Positions 1-7,121 of a stretch of 20,259 bases of DNA are shown here, one piece after another. This DNA is from an uncultured Collinsella sp. (GTDB taxonomy: Bacteria > Actinomycetota > Coriobacteriia > Coriobacteriales > Coriobacteriaceae). How positions within the stretch are numbered: position 1 is the stretch's first letter; every line of letters begins with the position of its first letter. The translations under genes were made by a program, and so were the position numbers. Location: NCBI GenBank assembly GCA_900542125.1, contig UQMO01000040.1, forward strand, positions 1-20,259, in the 5' to 3' direction. Below the pieces are notes generated by a model. It ran no database searches, was not told the origin of the DNA, and saw only the letters and a list, made by a program, of their open reading frames with translations.

Positions 1-47
1 GAGATTCATGAGCGTCTCGTGGGCTCGGAGATGTGTATAAGAGACAG
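1..47 (+). other. Nextera i7 adapter and index (artefact)
   Basis: Not genomic. Positions 14-47 match the 34-nt Nextera read-2 transposase adapter, ending in the mosaic end that finishes GTATAAGAGACAG. Positions 1-5 (GAGAT) fit the end of the P7 primer. Positions 6-13 (TCATGAGC) sit exactly where the 8-nt i7 index belongs. Conceptual translation gives the well-known contaminant peptide MCIRDR on the + strand and SLIHISEPTRRS on the - strand. Any protein that starts here has a false N-terminus. Confidence 0.97.
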
Positions 48-174
48 GTCTTGCTGCGTGCCGCAAAAGCGCTGTTTTGTTTTTGCAGGAGCTTTTCGTG
101 GCGCCGCTATTTCGGCGGCGGTATTTAGCTTCGTGCACCGGGTTTCGAGCATGCCGATGGGGGTGGTTTGCCGT

Positions 175-807
175 ATGACTACCGTAAGACGGGCCGATCT
201 TTCTTGTGTCGTCCAGGCGGGCGGGTTGTCGTCGCGCATGGGCTGCGATAAGGCGCGCATGGCGTTTTGCGGTGAGCCGCTCATCGAGCGCGTGCTGGGT
301 CGGCTGGCGCCAGTTGCCGGCGAGTTGGTCGTGACGACGTCGCGCCCTTGCGAGCTTGCCTACCTTGAGGAGCTTATGTTTGATGGCCTGCGCCCCCGCG
401 TGGTAATGGACGTCGACGGTCCCGCCGGTGCCATGCGCGGCATCGCGAGCTCGTTGGCCGCGGCTCGATTGCCGCTCGTGGCGATCGTCGCCTGCGATAT
501 GCCGTTTGTCTCGCCGGAACTCATCGGCGCGCTTGCCGATCGTGCTGAGGCCGAGGCGCTCGACGTGTGCGTGCCGCGCGAGGAGCGGGGGATTGAGCCG
601 CTTTGCGCCGTCTGGCGCCGTGACGCGTGTGCGCCGGTCGCCCATGAGCTGCTCGCCTGCGACCGCCAGCGCATTCGCTGCCTGATCAATCGAGTTCAGG
701 CTGGTTATATGGATGAGCCGCAGATCGTTAAGGCCGCGGGGTCGACGCTCTGCTTCGAGAACGTCAATACGCCCGAGGAGTTTGCGGCGGCCGAGTTACT
801 CGCCTAG
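175..807 (+). CDS. mobA: Molybdenum cofactor guanylyltransferase (MobA family)
   Basis: MobA-type nucleotidyltransferase (210 aa, usual family length about 190-210). Members transfer GMP from GTP to Mo-molybdopterin in the cytosol to make the guanine dinucleotide cofactor. The sequence shows the nucleotide-binding signature QAGGLSSRMGCDK (residues 14-26), a DVDGPAGAMRGI segment (79-90) at the place of the family's GPLAGI, ACDMPF (106-111), EPLCAVWR in the middle and the terminal ENVNTPEE motif (195-202), which favours MobA over the cytidylyl-transferring MocA. The frame is open upstream into adapter sequence, so the upstream extension is false. ATG 175 is chosen because GGTGG lies about 7 nt before it; ATG 151 is possible. 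The next gene begins 15 nt after the stop, suggesting an operon. It may supply cofactor to the hydroxylase encoded at 3061-6806, although that enzyme family often uses the cytosine dinucleotide form. Confidence 0.86.
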   Translation: MTTVRRADLSCVVQAGGLSSRMGCDKARMAFCGEPLIERVLGRLAPVAGELVVTTSRPCELAYLEELMFDGLRPRVVMDVDGPAGAMRGIASSLAAARLPLVAIVACDMPFVSPELIGALADRAEAEALDVCVPREERGIEPLCAVWRRDACAPVAHELLACDRQRIRCLINRVQAGYMDEPQIVKAAGSTLCFENVNTPEEFAAAELLA

Positions 808-822
808 ACGATTGGAGTTGCC

Positions 823-1218
823 ATGTCTCACGATATTTGCCCCGACACGGGAGAGCCTTGCACTTGCGATGGTTCCGAGCCCTGTACCTGCGGCTGCGGT
901 GGCTGTGGACATACTGCGGAAGAGGAAGCGGCCGCCGCGGCGTATCGTGAGGCACACCGCGAAGGCCCGTCCGGCGATGCCCTCGACCACGAGCGCAAGA
1001 TCATCGTGTCGTTCGACAGCACTTTCGATGTGATGGAATGCGAGCAGCTGTGCCTTGCCGCCGGTGTGCCTGGGCGCATCATGCCATTGCCGGGCTCCAT
1101 TACTGCCGGCTGTGGGCTTTGCTGGGCCATGCCGTTCTCCGGCGATGCCCTCGCCGCCTTCCGCGCTGCCACCGAAGGCCGCATAACCCCCGCCGACTAC
1201 CATCAGCTCGTCCTCTAA
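823..1218 (+). CDS. DUF3343 protein with Cys-rich N-terminal extension
   Basis: Small 131-aa protein. The C-terminal part (about residues 58-115) resembles DUF3343, annotated in families as a putative Se/S carrier-like domain. It has an IIVSFDSTFDVMECEQL strand-helix, RIMPLPGSI (85-93), and AGCGLCWAMP (96-103) with C97 and C100. The N-terminal 30 residues are unusual: seven cysteines (6, 13, 15, 21, 23, 25, 28), many in CxC pairs, then an acidic/Ala-rich linker. This could bind metal, Fe-S or Se/S, which is inference. ATG 823 has GGAG six nt upstream (814-817). It follows mobA by 15 nt and ends in a repeat hairpin at 1222. DUF3343 genes are known near selenium-dependent molybdenum hydroxylase genes, and such a hydroxylase-type gene pair lies 1.8 kb downstream. 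The exact biochemical role is unknown. Confidence 0.8.
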   Translation: MSHDICPDTGEPCTCDGSEPCTCGCGGCGHTAEEEAAAAAYREAHREGPSGDALDHERKIIVSFDSTFDVMECEQLCLAAGVPGRIMPLPGSITAGCGLCWAMPFSGDALAAFRAATEGRITPADYHQLVL

Positions 1219-1221
1219 CCA

Positions 1222-1265
1222 CCAACACCACCACATTGGGGACAGGCACCTTTGTGGTGGTTTGG
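1222..1265 (+). repeat. REP-like hairpin with GGGGACAGGCACC loop
   Basis: Imperfect hairpin four nt after the DUF3343 stop. ACCACCACA (1227-1235) pairs with TGTGGTGGT (1253-1261), and after a one-base bulge CCAA (1222-1225) pairs with TTGG (1262-1265). The loop contains GGGGACAGGCACC, resembling extragenic palindromes mobilised by REP-associated tyrosine transposases. There is no U-tract, so it is not an obvious terminator. The remaining gap to gdhA (1266-1474) is A+T-richer than the genes and should hold the gdhA promoter. I could not place convincing -35/-10 boxes there. Confidence 0.5.
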
Positions 1266-1474
1266 AACACGTGGACGAAACAGGTTTGAAACACAGGTTT
1301 TGCACGTCAGGCACTCAAAAACGCATCTACCTGCATTGTAATCAAAACGAAACATCTGCTCGTCGGCTTATGCGAAACTTTGCTGCAACAGTGCGATATT
1401 ATCCATACTCGATAAAGCTCGCGGCGCATGGGGTGCCGCGACCGACATTTTCGTTTCCCATCATTGGAGGAAGC

Positions 1475-2830
1475 ATGAGCTACACGCAGAAAGTTCTCGA
1501 CGAGCTCAAGGCCCGCTATCCCGAGCAGCCTGAGTTCATCCAGGCCGCGACCGAGATCCTCGGCACCATCCAGCCGGCGCTCGACGCCCATCCCGAGTAC
1601 GAGGAGGCCGCCCTGCTTGAGCGCCTCGTCGAGCCCGAGCGCATCGTTATGTTCCGTGTTCCCTGGGTCGACGACCAGGGCAAGGTTCAGGTCAACCGCG
1701 GCTATCGCGTCGAGTTCAACTCTGCCATTGGACCCTACAAGGGCGGCCTGCGCTTTAACCCGACGGTCACCCTGGGCATGCTCAAGTTCCTGGGCCTGGA
1801 GCAGATCCTCAAGAACAGCCTGACCACCCTTCCCATGGGCGGCGGCAAGGGCGGCTCCGACTTTGACCCCAAGGGCAAGTCCAACAACGAGATCATGCAC
1901 TTCTGCCAGTCCTTCATGACCGAGCTCTATCGCCACATTGGCCCCAACACCGACGTTCCCGCCGGCGACCTGGGCGTTGGCGGCCGCGAGGTTGCCTACC
2001 TGTTCGGTCAGCACAAGCGCCTGACCAACGAGTGGACCGGCGTCCTTACCGGCAAGGGCCTCTCCTTTGGCGGCTCGCTCGCCCGTACCGAGGCCACCGG
2101 TTACGGTCTGGCCTACTTTGTGGACGAGTACCTCAAGAGCCGCGGAGACTCCTTCGAGGGCAAGAACGTCGTCGTTCACGGCTCCGGTAACGTCGCCATC
2201 TATGCAGTCCAGAAGGTCACCCAGCTCGGCGGCAAGGTCCTGGCCTGCTCCGATACTCATGGCTGGGTCGAGGATCCCGACGGCATCGACTACACCGTGC
2301 TCGAGCATGTCTACAACAAGAAGCGCTCCGGCCACGACAAGGGCGTTACGCTCGCCATGTACGTTGACGAGAAGCCCAACGCCGTGTGGCACGAGGGCGA
2401 CGGCCGCGGCGTGTGGCAGCTGCCCTGCGACATCGCGCTGCCCTGCGCTCGCGAGAACACGCTGCTGCTCGAGGACGCCCAGGCGCTCGTCGCCAACGGC
2501 TGCAAGGTGGTCGGTGAGGGCGCGAACATGCCCACGACCATCGAGGCTACGACCTACTTCCAGGAGAACGGCGTCGCCTTTATGCCCGGTAAGGCTGCCA
2601 ACGCCGGCGGCGTGCTCGTGTCCGGCCTGGAGATGAGCCAGAACGCCGAGCACCTGTCCTGGACCTTCGAGGAGGTCGACGGCAAGCTCGAGCAGCTCAT
2701 GCGCGGCATGTTCCACAACGTAGACGACACCGCCAAGAAGTACGGCGAGGAGGGCAACTTCGTCATGGGCGCCAACATCGCCGGCTTCCTGAAGGTCGCC
2801 GACGCCATGCTCGCCCAGGGCGTCTGCTAA
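1475..2830 (+). CDS. gdhA: NADP-type glutamate dehydrogenase
   Basis: Hexameric-type glutamate dehydrogenase (451 aa, close to the 447 aa of E. coli GdhA). It interconverts 2-oxoglutarate plus ammonia and glutamate with NAD(P)H, linking nitrogen assimilation and amino-acid fermentation in the cytosol. Visible motifs: GPYKGGLRF (86-94), LPMGGGKGGSDFDPKG (119-134) with catalytic Lys125, PAGDLGVGGRE with Asp165, the Rossmann GSGNVA (236-241), and VVGEGANMPTT. The frame is open far upstream, but ATG 1475 is preceded by TTGGAGGAA (GGAGG 1466-1470) and gives the family N-terminus. Short and bacterial in architecture, it fits the NADP-dependent anabolic class. Coenzyme preference is inferred, not proven. 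A strong terminator follows at 2857. Confidence 0.95.
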   Translation: MSYTQKVLDELKARYPEQPEFIQAATEILGTIQPALDAHPEYEEAALLERLVEPERIVMFRVPWVDDQGKVQVNRGYRVEFNSAIGPYKGGLRFNPTVTLGMLKFLGLEQILKNSLTTLPMGGGKGGSDFDPKGKSNNEIMHFCQSFMTELYRHIGPNTDVPAGDLGVGGREVAYLFGQHKRLTNEWTGVLTGKGLSFGGSLARTEATGYGLAYFVDEYLKSRGDSFEGKNVVVHGSGNVAIYAVQKVTQLGGKVLACSDTHGWVEDPDGIDYTVLEHVYNKKRSGHDKGVTLAMYVDEKPNAVWHEGDGRGVWQLPCDIALPCARENTLLLEDAQALVANGCKVVGEGANMPTTIEATTYFQENGVAFMPGKAANAGGVLVSGLEMSQNAEHLSWTFEEVDGKLEQLMRGMFHNVDDTAKKYGEEGNFVMGANIAGFLKVADAMLAQGVC

Positions 2831-2856
2831 ATCTTCGCTCGATATACCATGTGATG

Positions 2857-2890
2857 AGGCTCCCAGTCATCTTGGCTGGGAGCCTTTTCT
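2857..2890 (+). terminator. Rho-independent terminator of gdhA
   Basis: Perfect 10-bp stem AGGCTCCCAG (2857-2866) with CTGGGAGCCT (2876-2885), 9-nt loop, followed by TTTCT. It lies 27 nt after the gdhA stop codon. Confidence 0.9.
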
Positions 2891-2906
2891 ATCCCGGAGG
2901 ACTCTT

Positions 2907-2981
2907 CATAACTTGCGGTGAAATACGGACTGTTTAGCGCCCCAGAACGGCTAATCAGTCCGTATATCACCGCAAGTTATG
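2907..2981. repeat. Palindromic repeat, family A, copy 1
   Basis: A 75-nt hairpin. A 26-nt arm (2907-2932) pairs with 2956-2981 with a single A-A mismatch, then a T-T mismatch and a further TTAGC/GCTAA pairing leave an 11-nt loop. The arm holds TTGCGGTGAAATACGGACTG, which recurs at 15238 in a second hairpin with the same A-A mismatch. It lies between the gdhA terminator and the FAD-subunit gene, with no U-tract, so termination is not the evident role. The rest of the gap (2982-3060) shows no feature I can name. Confidence 0.85.
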
Positions 2982-3060
2982 GATGGGTGGGTGGATTTTG
3001 TCCTAAAACGGTGTGCGGCCCCTCGTTTGGTACACTTAAAAGTACTGGACAAGTGGAGAG

Positions 3061-3975
3061 ATGGGGGAGAACGTGCTCAAGTTCGGTACCTACGTCCGTG
3101 TTGGAAACGCGGCCGAAGCCTATGAGCTCTTACAGAAGAACCGCAACAACAAGATTGTGGGCGGTGGCATTTGGATGCGCCTGGGCTCGCGTCGCGTCGC
3201 GACGGCGATTGACCTTTCGGCCTGCGGACTCGATCAGATCGAGGAGACCGAGACCGAGTTTCGCATCGGTGCCATGTGTACCCTGCGCCAGCTCGAGCGT
3301 CATGCCGAGCTCAACGCGCTTGTCAACCATGTCTTTGAGTTTGCCGTCCACGATATCGTGGGCGTGCAGTTGCGCAATACCGCCACGGTGGGCGGCAGCA
3401 TTTACGGCCGCTTTGGCTTCTCGGACGTGCTCACTGCCTTCCTCGCGCTCGATTCCTATGTTGAGCTGACGGGCGCCGGCCGCGTGCCGCTCGCCGAGTT
3501 CGTGGACATGGGTTACGTGCGCGACGTGATCGAGCACATCGTAGTCGTTAAGCACGACTACCGTGCGAGCTACGAGGCCGTGCGCAAGGCCGCGACCGAC
3601 TTCCCCTCCTTAAACGTCACTGCCGCCTGGTGGAACAACAGCTGGCATGTCACCGTGGGCGCCCGCCCGCTGCGCGCGACCCTGCTGCAGGGCGAGGCAT
3701 GCGGCCTTACTGCCGAGCAGCCTTCCGAGGACGAGCTTCGCGCTCTGGCCGCTTCTGTGCGCGCCCTGAGCTACGGCACCAACCTGTGGGGCTCGGCCGC
3801 CTACCGCCGCCGCATCTCGGCCCCGCTTGCCGTGCAGGCCGTGCGCCGCGCCGCCGGCATCGAGCTTTCGGCCGCGCTTGCCCGCGAGCTCGAGACCGTG
3901 CAGATCCCCAAGTTTGCCACGGACGAGTATTCCTGCCGCCGCGTGCCCGGCGTCGATTCTAGCGAGGTGCGCTAA
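3061..3975 (+). CDS. Xanthine dehydrogenase-family FAD-binding subunit
   Basis: FAD subunit (304 aa) of a molybdenum hydroxylase of the xanthine dehydrogenase/CO dehydrogenase family. It passes electrons from the [2Fe-2S] centres to its flavin. It begins with the typical LKFGTYVRV strand, then KIVGGGIWMRLG (31-42) and RNTATVGGSIYGRF (105-118), matching the two glycine-rich FAD-contact segments of the FAD_binding_5 domain. The C-terminal part matches the CO_deh_flav_C region. Start choice is uncertain: ATG 3061 has GGAG only 2 nt upstream, while GTG 3073 (giving MLKFGTYV) has GGGGGAG just 3 nt upstream. The stop overlaps the next start by one base (TAATG), so the two subunits are translationally coupled. 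It resembles the YgfM partner of E. coli XdhD. Substrate is unknown. Confidence 0.87.
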   Translation: MGENVLKFGTYVRVGNAAEAYELLQKNRNNKIVGGGIWMRLGSRRVATAIDLSACGLDQIEETETEFRIGAMCTLRQLERHAELNALVNHVFEFAVHDIVGVQLRNTATVGGSIYGRFGFSDVLTAFLALDSYVELTGAGRVPLAEFVDMGYVRDVIEHIVVVKHDYRASYEAVRKAATDFPSLNVTAAWWNNSWHVTVGARPLRATLLQGEACGLTAEQPSEDELRALAASVRALSYGTNLWGSAAYRRRISAPLAVQAVRRAAGIELSAALARELETVQIPKFATDEYSCRRVPGVDSSEVR

Positions 3976-6806
3976 TGGCTGCCAAACTCATCGATCTTTC
4001 CTTTACGCTCAACGGCCGTAAGGTCAAGGTTCAGATTGCCCCCGACACCATGCTCTTTGCACTGTTGCGCGAGCAGGGTTGTGCGTCGGTGCGCTGCGCC
4101 TGTGAGACCACCAACTGCGGCCTGTGCACGGTGTGGCTCGACGGCGACCCGGTGCTGAGCTGCTCGGTTCCCGCCGCTCGCGTCGAGGGCCACACCATCA
4201 CCACGCTCGAGGGCCTCAAAGCCGAGTCTGAGGCGCTGGCCCGTGCGATGGCTGCCGAAGGCGCCGAGCAGTGCGGTTTTTGCGCCCCCGGTCTTATCAT
4301 GAACGTGCTGGCGCTTGCCCGCGCCGCCAAGGAGGACCCGAGCCTCGTCGCCACGCGCGAGGAGCTCTCGCGCCAGCTCGCCGGCAACCTCTGCCGTTGC
4401 AGTGGCTACGAAAGCCAGCTGCGCGCCATTGTGCGCTTCCTCAACGAGTCCGGCGTGCAGGTGGGCTTCGAGATGCCCGAGCTGCCCGTCAACGACACCA
4501 GCTGCGACGGCGTCTCCTACAAGCAGATTACCCACAAGCAGCCCAAGAAGGACTCGAAGGCCCTGCTCGAGGGTCGTCCCGTCTACACGGGCGACATGGT
4601 GCCCGCCGGCGCCCTGATCGTCAAGCTCAAGCGCAGCCCGTATGCCCGCGCCAAGATCCGCTCCATCGATACGTCGCGCGCCCTGAAGGTGCCCGGCGTG
4701 GTGGGCGTCTACACCTACGAGGACGTGCCCAAGCGCCGCTTTACCATCGCCGGCCAGAGCTATCCGCAGCCGAGTCCCTACGACCGCCTGATCCTCGAGA
4801 ACCTCGTCCGTTACCAAAACGAGGAGGTTGCGATCGTCGCCGCCGAGACCGAGGAGGCCGCCGACAAGGCGCTCAAGCTCATCAAGGTCGACTACGAGGT
4901 GCTCGAGCCCCTGCTCGACTTTACCCAGGCACTCGATAACGAAATCGTGGTCCACCCCGAGGGCGACGTGACCTTTATGTTCCCGCAGGGCGGCGACGTT
5001 CCGCGCAACCTGGTGTGCAGCGGTACCAGCGATTATGGCGACCTGGACGAGGCCTTCGCCCAGAGCGACATTGTCTTTACCCGCACTTACACCAGCCAGG
5101 CCACGCAGACCGCACCCATGGAAACCTTCCGCGCCTTCGCGACGACCGACGCGTTCGGGCGTATCTCGGTGACCACCTCCACGCAGGTGCCCTTCCATGT
5201 GCGCCGCATGGTCGCGCAGTCGCTCGATATCCCGCAGTCGCAGGTGCAGGTCATTAAGCCGCGCATCGGCGGCGGCTTTGGCTCCAAGCAGACGGGCTGC
5301 TGCGAGATCTTTGTGGCATTCGTTACCCAGCAGACCGGCCGTCCGAGCTACTGCTGCTACACCCGCGAGGAGACCATCACTGCGGGCAACTCGCGCCATC
5401 AGATGCAGATGACCGTTAAGCTGGGCGCCATGAACGACGGCACCATCACGGCCATCGACCTGCATACGCTGTCCAACGCTGGTGCGTATGGCGAGCATGC
5501 CACCACGACGATCGGCCTTTCGGGCCACAAGAGCCTGCCCATCTACAACCACGTGAAGGCGAGCCGCTTTAGCTGGGACGCCGTCTACACCAATACCAAC
5601 CGCGGCGGCGCGTATCGCGGCTACGGTGCCACCCAGGGCCAGTTTGCCGTGGAGAGTGCCGTCAACGAGCTCGCCGACATGCTGCACATGGACCCCGCCG
5701 ACCTGCGCCTTAAGAACATGGTTCACGAGGGCGAGATTATGCCGCAGTACTACAACGAGAAGCTCAACGCCTGCGCGCTCGACCGCTGCCTGCTGCGCGC
5801 GATGGACATGATCGGCTGGCGCGATAAGCCGCTGGCCGTGGACCTGGGCGACCGCGTGCGTGCTCTGGGCTGTGCGCTCACCATGCAGGGCTCGGGCATT
5901 TCCAACGTGGACATCGCCGGCATCGACATGCGCCTGGAAGAGGACGGCTTCATTACCATCGGCACCGGCGCCACCGATAACGGCATGGGCGTCGATACGA
6001 TTCTGGCGCAGATTGCCGCCGAGGAGCTGGGCGTGGAGAGCTCGCTCATTGTGGTGCGCGGCGTGGACACCGACGTGTCGCCGTTCGACGCCGGCTCGTA
6101 CGCGAGCTCGGGTACGTACGTGACGGGCCTTGCCGCCAAGAACGCCGCGACCGAGCTGCGTGAGAAGATCTGCGCCAAGGCCGCCCAGATGTGGGACGTG
6201 GACGCCACCGATGTGGTCTTCGATGGCCAGTACGTGCGCCTGTCCGACGAGCGTGCCGCGCGCGAGCAGAACCGCTACCTCACGCTGCGCGACTTTGCCA
6301 ACCTGTGCGTCAAGAACATCGCGGGCGGCGACGCGCTCACCTCGCATGCCTCTGCCTGCCTGCCCGTTTCGCCCCCGCCGTTTATGGCCGGCATTGCCGA
6401 GGTCGAGGTCGACAAGGCCACCGGCAAGGTGACTGTGGTGGACTACGCGGCGGCCGTCGACTGTGGCACTGTGATCAACGAGGCGCTCGCGCGCGTCCAG
6501 GCCGAGGGCGGCATTGCCCAGGGTATCGGTCACGCGCTCTACGAGATCGTCGAGCACGATGAGCGCGGTCGTCTGCGCACCGGCAACTTTATGAGCTACA
6601 AGCTGCCCACGCGCCTGGATATCGGCAGCATCCGCGTGGCCTTTGAGCCGAGCTACGAGCCGACGGGTCCGTTTGGTGCCAAGTCGATCGGCGAGGTCGT
6701 CATCAACACGCCGCTCGCCGCCGTTGCCTCGGCTGTGGCGCACGCCACCGGCCACCAGGTGCGCTCGCTGCCGATCACGCCCGAGAAGGCCCTGCTGGGG
6801 GAGTAG
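3975..6806 (+). CDS. XdhD-like hydroxylase, fused [2Fe-2S] and molybdopterin subunit
   Basis: 943-aa fusion. Residues 1-80 are a plant-type ferredoxin domain (C43, C48, C51, C63). Residues 85-160 are the second [2Fe-2S] domain (C100, C103, C140, C142). From about 195 to the end are the two molybdopterin-binding aldehyde/xanthine dehydrogenase domains. Visible are GGGFGSK (432-438), GGAYRGYGATQG, and the active-site glutamate in GAKSIGE (E907), the base that activates the Mo-bound water. The domain order, fused Fe-S plus Mo with a separate FAD subunit, is that of E. coli XdhD/YgfM and of selenium-dependent purine or related heterocycle hydroxylases. No in-frame UGA or selenocysteine signal is seen; in those enzymes selenium is a separate ligand. 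Start ATG 3975 overlaps the FAD-subunit stop. A terminator follows 24 nt after the stop. The enzyme class is confident; substrate and selenium dependence are not. Confidence 0.9.
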   Translation: MAAKLIDLSFTLNGRKVKVQIAPDTMLFALLREQGCASVRCACETTNCGLCTVWLDGDPVLSCSVPAARVEGHTITTLEGLKAESEALARAMAAEGAEQCGFCAPGLIMNVLALARAAKEDPSLVATREELSRQLAGNLCRCSGYESQLRAIVRFLNESGVQVGFEMPELPVNDTSCDGVSYKQITHKQPKKDSKALLEGRPVYTGDMVPAGALIVKLKRSPYARAKIRSIDTSRALKVPGVVGVYTYEDVPKRRFTIAGQSYPQPSPYDRLILENLVRYQNEEVAIVAAETEEAADKALKLIKVDYEVLEPLLDFTQALDNEIVVHPEGDVTFMFPQGGDVPRNLVCSGTSDYGDLDEAFAQSDIVFTRTYTSQATQTAPMETFRAFATTDAFGRISVTTSTQVPFHVRRMVAQSLDIPQSQVQVIKPRIGGGFGSKQTGCCEIFVAFVTQQTGRPSYCCYTREETITAGNSRHQMQMTVKLGAMNDGTITAIDLHTLSNAGAYGEHATTTIGLSGHKSLPIYNHVKASRFSWDAVYTNTNRGGAYRGYGATQGQFAVESAVNELADMLHMDPADLRLKNMVHEGEIMPQYYNEKLNACALDRCLLRAMDMIGWRDKPLAVDLGDRVRALGCALTMQGSGISNVDIAGIDMRLEEDGFITIGTGATDNGMGVDTILAQIAAEELGVESSLIVVRGVDTDVSPFDAGSYASSGTYVTGLAAKNAATELREKICAKAAQMWDVDATDVVFDGQYVRLSDERAAREQNRYLTLRDFANLCVKNIAGGDALTSHASACLPVSPPPFMAGIAEVEVDKATGKVTVVDYAAAVDCGTVINEALARVQAEGGIAQGIGHALYEIVEHDERGRLRTGNFMSYKLPTRLDIGSIRVAFEPSYEPTGPFGAKSIGEVVINTPLAAVASAVAHATGHQVRSLPITPEKALLGE

Positions 6807-6830
6807 CGGGTGAGCGAATAAGTCGTAATT

Positions 6831-6860
6831 GGCGGGGTGGGGTAACTCGCCCCGCCTTTT
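6831..6860 (+). terminator. Terminator of the hydroxylase operon
   Basis: Stem GGCGGGG (6831-6837) with CCCCGCC (6850-6856), 12-nt loop, followed by TTTT. It lies 24 nt after the stop of the molybdopterin subunit gene. Confidence 0.85.
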
Positions 6861-6918
6861 GCACTCGTGGTGAGGTCGTGAGCCTGTAAAAGGTGTGCGT
6901 GCGCTTGTCGTTCGTATC

Positions 6919-6927
6919 TGCTATCAT
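6919..6927 (+). promoter_or_regulatory. Candidate extended -10 promoter of tRNA-Leu
   Basis: TGCTATCAT fits an extended -10 element (TGN plus TATCAT) 19 nt before the tRNA 5' end. No good -35 hexamer stands at the normal spacing (TTGTCG at 6905 is only 11 nt upstream), so this is tentative. Confidence 0.35.
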
Positions 6928-6946
6928 TCCTAGTCTGTGCGCTCAT

Positions 6947-7030
6947 GCGGGCGTGGCGGAATTGGTAGACGCGCCAGATTTAGGTTCTGGTGGGATTCCC
7001 GTGAAGGTTCGAGTCCTTTCGCCCGCACCA
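6947..7030 (+). tRNA. tRNA-Leu (anticodon UAG)
   Basis: 84-nt class II tRNA. The acceptor stem GCGGGCG (6947-6953) pairs with CGCCCGC (7020-7026), followed by discriminator A and an encoded CCA (7028-7030). The D-arm holds GGCGGAATTGGTAGACGC. The anticodon stem CCAGA/TCTGG (6974-6978/6986-6990) encloses loop TTTAGGT, giving anticodon TAG (6981-6983), which reads CUA and other CUN codons. A long variable arm (TGGGATTCCCGT) and the T-loop GTTCGAGTC are both present. Confidence 0.97.
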
Positions 7031-7121
7031 ACGCACCTGCGTCGGCTCCCGCCGTCGCGACTCTTTGTTGCATAAAGGTACCAGCACCTCAGATAAGCTG
7101 GGCAGTATGAGGAGGAATGTG

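Noticed and set aside
1324..1334. CATCTACCTGC upstream of gdhA matches the reverse complement of the family B core edge
   Set aside because: Only 11 nt match and no palindromic arms surround it; could be chance or a decayed copy.
3975..6806. Selenocysteine codon in the hydroxylase
   Set aside because: The frame is fully open with no internal UGA; selenium in this enzyme class is a separate ligand, so this neither supports nor excludes Se dependence.
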